Source: Cheilinus undulatus
Lineage: Eukaryota > Chordata > Actinopteri > Labriformes > Labridae
Reading direction: 5' to 3'
NCBI RefSeq assembly: GCF_018320785.1
Contig: NC_054866.1
Location: 28,249,000-28,312,999, forward strand
Length of the DNA stretch: 64,000 nucleotides
This document shows, piece by piece, positions 60,345 through 64,000 of this stretch (positions are counted from its first letter, which is position 1; the number at the start of each line of letters is the position of its first letter). Below the pieces are notes generated by a model. That model was not told the origin of the DNA. It saw nothing but the letters and a program-made list of their open reading frames with translations, and made no database searches. Both the position numbers and the translations under genes were made by a program.

Positions 60345-60850
60345 ACAATATTTCCAGTTTAAGATAAAAAATAATAATATTAATCTATTTTATTCATGAA
60401 CAAAGTCTGGCAGTTCCATTCATGAAATACCCACATTGCAGACTAAGAAACATTCATAAATAAAACTGAGGATAAAGGTGTAATCTGGGTTTGAATTATT
60501 TTTGAGGTAGTTACGTGAACAGTGGCTCACTTTAGCTTCATTAGCTGTATTTAAAGCAAACATAGATACACTAGCTACATAATTAACATTACTACATAAG
60601 CCAATGTAGCCAAGTTAGCTTAAGCAATGTGGGCTTTAGCAAACGTAGCTAAATGTACATAGTGTAGGTAATAATAATAACTTTATTTGTATAGCACCTT
60701 TTAAAAACAGAGGTTTACAAAGTGCTTTGACAATAGAATTATAATTATGTAGCTACATAGCTGCTTTATGAGCTTAGCTTTAGCTACATAGCCGACTTGC
60801 TAATGTAATGTTATCTATATTGTTTATGCAGCTAACAGAGCTACATAAGC
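60345..60850. repeat. Dispersed repeat with AGCTTA-rich right half, copy 2
   Basis: It is similar to 54550-54960. Within it, about 60668-60742 (AACTTTATTTGTATAGCACC...ACAAAGTGCTTTGACAA) is not in the other copy. That segment is a sequence often seen at the tails of fish retroposons and is probably a secondary insertion. Confidence 0.6.
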
Positions 60851-63080
60851 TACGTTTGCTTGTTTGAATGTTTTCATGGAGGACAAGTGTTTTTTTTCTG
60901 TCAAGAGACCGTTTACTTGTTTTTATTGAATGTTTTGTAATTATGTTTTGCCATTCAGGCTTCTAACTTCTAACTTTTGGTATCCTATCCCTTATCTGAA
61001 CCCTGACCCTGACCCTTATTGGAAGTTTAATCCAATTTTATTTCTAAAGTTTTAGTCTGTATTTCTGTTGTGACAGAGAAGCAGCTTACATGTGAGAGGA
61101 GCCATCAGACATGTGCAGTACTGCTGCCCAACCCCACTCAAAATTGGTGGAAACAAACCAACTAACTCCACCTCATGATGTGCTTCATACTTTCCGTTCA
61201 TTTTTTAACCTTTATTTTTTTCTCAACAAGTCTTTTTACCTCTAGGTTACATACAGTTGAACTGAGGCTGTTTAATTGTACACAAAATTATCTTCAATCA
61301 TAAAGTAATGGCAACATATATCTCTAATACATCCTTGAGCATGCCCACTCAAATATGTCCCCCTTTCATAAGGCCACATAATATAACTACACTGTTAGAT
61401 CTTCAAACTCATATAAGGTTTTTCTTTTGTTCCTTTTATAATGTTTGAATGAACCCCTTAGAAAATTTTTAGTGAAGAATAATAAGTACAAACACTGAAC
61501 TATTTCTACGCGATTGCAAAAACAGGGATTAGACTACCTTAGGATGTTACCTTAACCTTAAAGCTATTTTAACTCACAGGTGTTATCTGTCTTAGAATTC
61601 ATGTTTAAGGATAAATCATCCTTTTGACAACCTTACCTAGCCCTGATTCTCCTGTCAGCCTGCCTTCTGAATAATGACTACCCGATCGCTCAACACATAG
61701 TAATTAATGTCAACCCTTGTTTTCCATCAGAAAAACTTCACTTTGTTAACTTTATTGGTCTACAGTCAGAGTGGCGATTTGTTTAAATTACAAAAGACAG
61801 CGTTAAGGGTAAATATGTGTGTTTTAAATCTTTATTCTTAGCTATTTTATCCTAGTGTCCTCCCCTTAAAGTGGGACAAGTGGATCTCTCAGGAAGCGGT
61901 TAGAGAACATCTAATTGAGCCCACAGGGAAAAAAATAGAAGCAACAAACATCACCGGCACTTTGTTTTTCAGCCCTTTGTTTGGATTTTATAATGGCTAT
62001 AAGAGCAGGTTAATGTATACACGTGGAGTCCAAAGTTTAAACAGAACTCCCTTTTCTTCCTCTATTCCCTTTATTTGTTGGAACCACTAACCAAAAGCTC
62101 ACCATCTGTAATAATGTGGGTGACTGCGCTTAAAATAAGGCTGTTTAATACTTTCAGACCATTTTAATTCTCTACTAATATCATAATGTTAATTATAATG
62201 TTTTACTTAAAATTTCTAGTTTATTAAGTATTGAAGCTTGTGGGGATTCTCATTAAAAATGACGATTGATATTGGCTTTTTTCAGCAAAGATTCTTTAAA
62301 AAAGACTGACTGTTAAAGAGAAAGGGATGAGGTTTTTTTCACTGTAAACCACTACACAATGAAATCAGCAAAGAAATAAAAGGTACCACTTCCCAAGATG
62401 AACAAACCACATAAGTTCCTCACAGGAGCTTTAAGATTGATCATTTTGCTTTGTTTTCAAGACTGACCACAACGTGTATTTGATATTATCCTTCACATAT
62501 TTTGTTATCTGATAGTTATCACAATTTATCATACTTAACATATCCTTTATCAAATACAAGCCATTCACAAAACTACTGCTGCACTTTACAACCATTACCT
62601 TCTCTTATTACATCATTTCAACACGTGTCCACTACTAAAATATGACTCAGTTTTAGAAATACCTGAGATCATATTTTGAAGAGGGCTCACTTTATGATTG
62701 TTTTTGTCTGTTCACTACAGTTTCTCTTGTGTCTGAGCTCCTGTACGTGAAAGCCAGGCTTCAGAGAGCTTATGCAGCAAATCCAGCTAATGCTGAATCA
62801 CTCTGATCATCAGATACACTGGGGATCTGGTTTGGTAGGGAAGGGGATTACTGTGGTTCTTTGTCTGGTTTGGGTGCTGACAGCAGTACAGGGTCTGTGA
62901 TCTGGCCCTGGCCCTTAATTGATGGCAAAAGCTCGTTTCACACATGGACTGAACTTTTGAAAAATTTCCGAATATTTTCAAGATTGGCTTCCTGTGTGGA
63001 CGCAAATTGCCCAAATTATCACCCTGACCTTGTCTGATTTTTTTTTAACCTGCCTTTTCTTTTTTTTCATTCTTTGTTTT
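60851..63080. other. Presumed tlcd2 intron 3, mostly unique
   Basis: No exon seen. 61850-62050 is non-repetitive and of balanced composition (contains CTAATTGAGCCCACAGG) and may be a conserved noncoding element. CTGACCCTGACCCTTATTGG near 61005 is a trivial short repeat. Confidence 0.35.
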
Positions 63081-63930
63081 ATACTACAAATGCATCCAAT
63101 CTTACTTTTTTGATAAATGCAAAAACTGCCATCTTTGTAAGTTGGCATGGATGAGTTTTGAATGGCAGTGGTGAAATACTTACTCAATAAAAGCAGCAAA
63201 TACAGTCAAGTGAGCATTGATGAGTTTAAGCTAGCAACTGCTGTAGGATACAAAAGCAAAAACTGTCAATTATGTTTGCATTTAGCCAGCTGCTTGTGTT
63301 TTTTAAATATGTTTACCTCCACCAAGGAGGTTTTGTGATCAGCTGGGTTTGTTTGTTAGTTAAGTTAGTTTGTTGGTTTGTTTGTTAGCAACAGAACTCA
63401 AAAAGTTATGGATGGATTTTGATAAAATTTTCAGGAAATGTCCGCAATGGCATAAGGAAGAACTGATTAGGTTTTAGGAGTGATCCGGATCACCGTCTGG
63501 ATCTGGGAATTTTTTAAAATATTTTTTACTATTGGGATATAGTGCTTTTCTAGTTCTCAATATAATGTAAATGCTCTATCTTAGCAGGTTAGCATGAAGA
63601 TGGTTTAGCTGGTGTTTAAGCTAGTGAGTGTCTTTTCACTCTAATATCAAGGCAAAGGCTGTGTCAGTAAGTTAGTATGGATGCGTTTAAGCTAGCTACT
63701 GCTGTTTTATTTTTCGTATAAATATAAAGGCAAAGACGTGTCATCTTTGCCAGCTAGTTGCTTGTGTTTTAAAAAATATGTATTTTTTAAAAATTAATGT
63801 TAAGACTGTTTTGGTGTATGTCTGAGAGGTTTAAGCAAGCATTTAACTAGCTAGTGTCTTTTCTATGCATTCTGATACAAAGAACAATACAGGAAAACAG
63901 TAAAGCCAATTATAAAGGCAATGTCTGTAT
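63081..63930. repeat. Imperfect tandem repeat interrupted by a dispersed element
   Basis: Units built on GTTTAAGCTAGC(T/A)ACTGCTG, ATAAAGGCAAAGAC and GCCAGCTAGTTGCTTGTGTTTT recur at about 63100, 63225, 63575, 63680 and 63830. The unit is roughly 100-150 bp and diverged. The CCACCAAGGAGG-family copy at 63312-63555 sits between units. Confidence 0.5.
63312..63555. repeat. Dispersed repeat, CCACCAAGGAGG family, short form
   Basis: Same start (TTTACCTCCACCAAGGAGG) and end (AGTGCTTTTCTAG) as the copies at 13595 and 49015. A TTTGTTAGTT microsatellite-like segment follows the start, as in the others. Confidence 0.75.
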
Positions 63931-63934
63931 CATA

Positions 63935-64000
63935 CAGTCATGGATGAAAGTATTGGCAACCCTGGAATTTTTCCAGAAAGTACACCAGTTCTGCAGGAAA
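63935..64000. mobile_element. Left end of a Tc1-like transposon, cut by the window edge
   Basis: TACAGTCATGGATGAAAGTATTGGCAACCCTGG is a characteristic fish Tc1-like left terminus (CAGTCATGG...AAAGTATTGGCACCC-type), with TA before it. The element runs off the window. Confidence 0.6.

Noticed and set aside
40162..64000. miR-22 precursor expected near TLCD2
   Set aside because: The mature sequence and its star arm were not seen in this range by reading; it may lie outside the window.

Overview
The window looks like nuclear DNA from a ray-finned (teleost) fish. Genes are split into many short GT-AG exons, introns and spacers are AT-rich, and the repeats are those common in fish genomes: Tc1/mariner copies, hAT-type MITEs with 8-bp duplications, and TTAA-flanked MITEs. 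No species can be named from the sequence.

Four genes can be reconstructed exon by exon, and every junction keeps frame. (1) 1-9988, minus strand: the first 24 coding exons (about 1342 of roughly 2335 residues) of prpf8, the central U5 snRNP protein of the spliceosome; the rest lies left of the window. (2) 12316-20718, plus strand: a complete 10-exon arsenite-methyltransferase gene (as3mt, 362 aa) that lacks cysteines needed by the human enzyme. (3) 24431-30542, minus strand: a complete AIFM3-family Rieske/FAD oxidoreductase (aifm4-like, 17 coding exons, 527 aa). (4) 34585-40161, plus strand: the first three coding exons of tlcd2, a TLC-domain membrane protein; its last exon(s) were not found up to 64000. 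prpf8 and TLCD2 are also neighbours in human (17p13.3), so as3mt and aifm4 lie inside an otherwise conserved pair.

The rest is promoter, intron and repeat. Two related ~130-nt blocks in two prpf8 introns, on the transcribed strand, fold like H/ACA snoRNAs and share exactly the same guide-pocket sequences; they are the best candidates for unannotated RNA genes. The as3mt introns hold an interrupted Tc1/mariner copy (17733-20288) with a second element nested in it, plus several hAT-like MITEs. From 40162 to 64000 I see no coding exon, only mobile-element remnants, microsatellites, dispersed repeat pairs and a few non-repetitive stretches that could be regulatory.

The genes do not form one pathway: splicing, arsenic-type methyl transfer, a Rieske/FAD oxidoreductase and a membrane-lipid protein. 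as3mt and aifm4 are convergent; aifm4 and tlcd2 are divergent.
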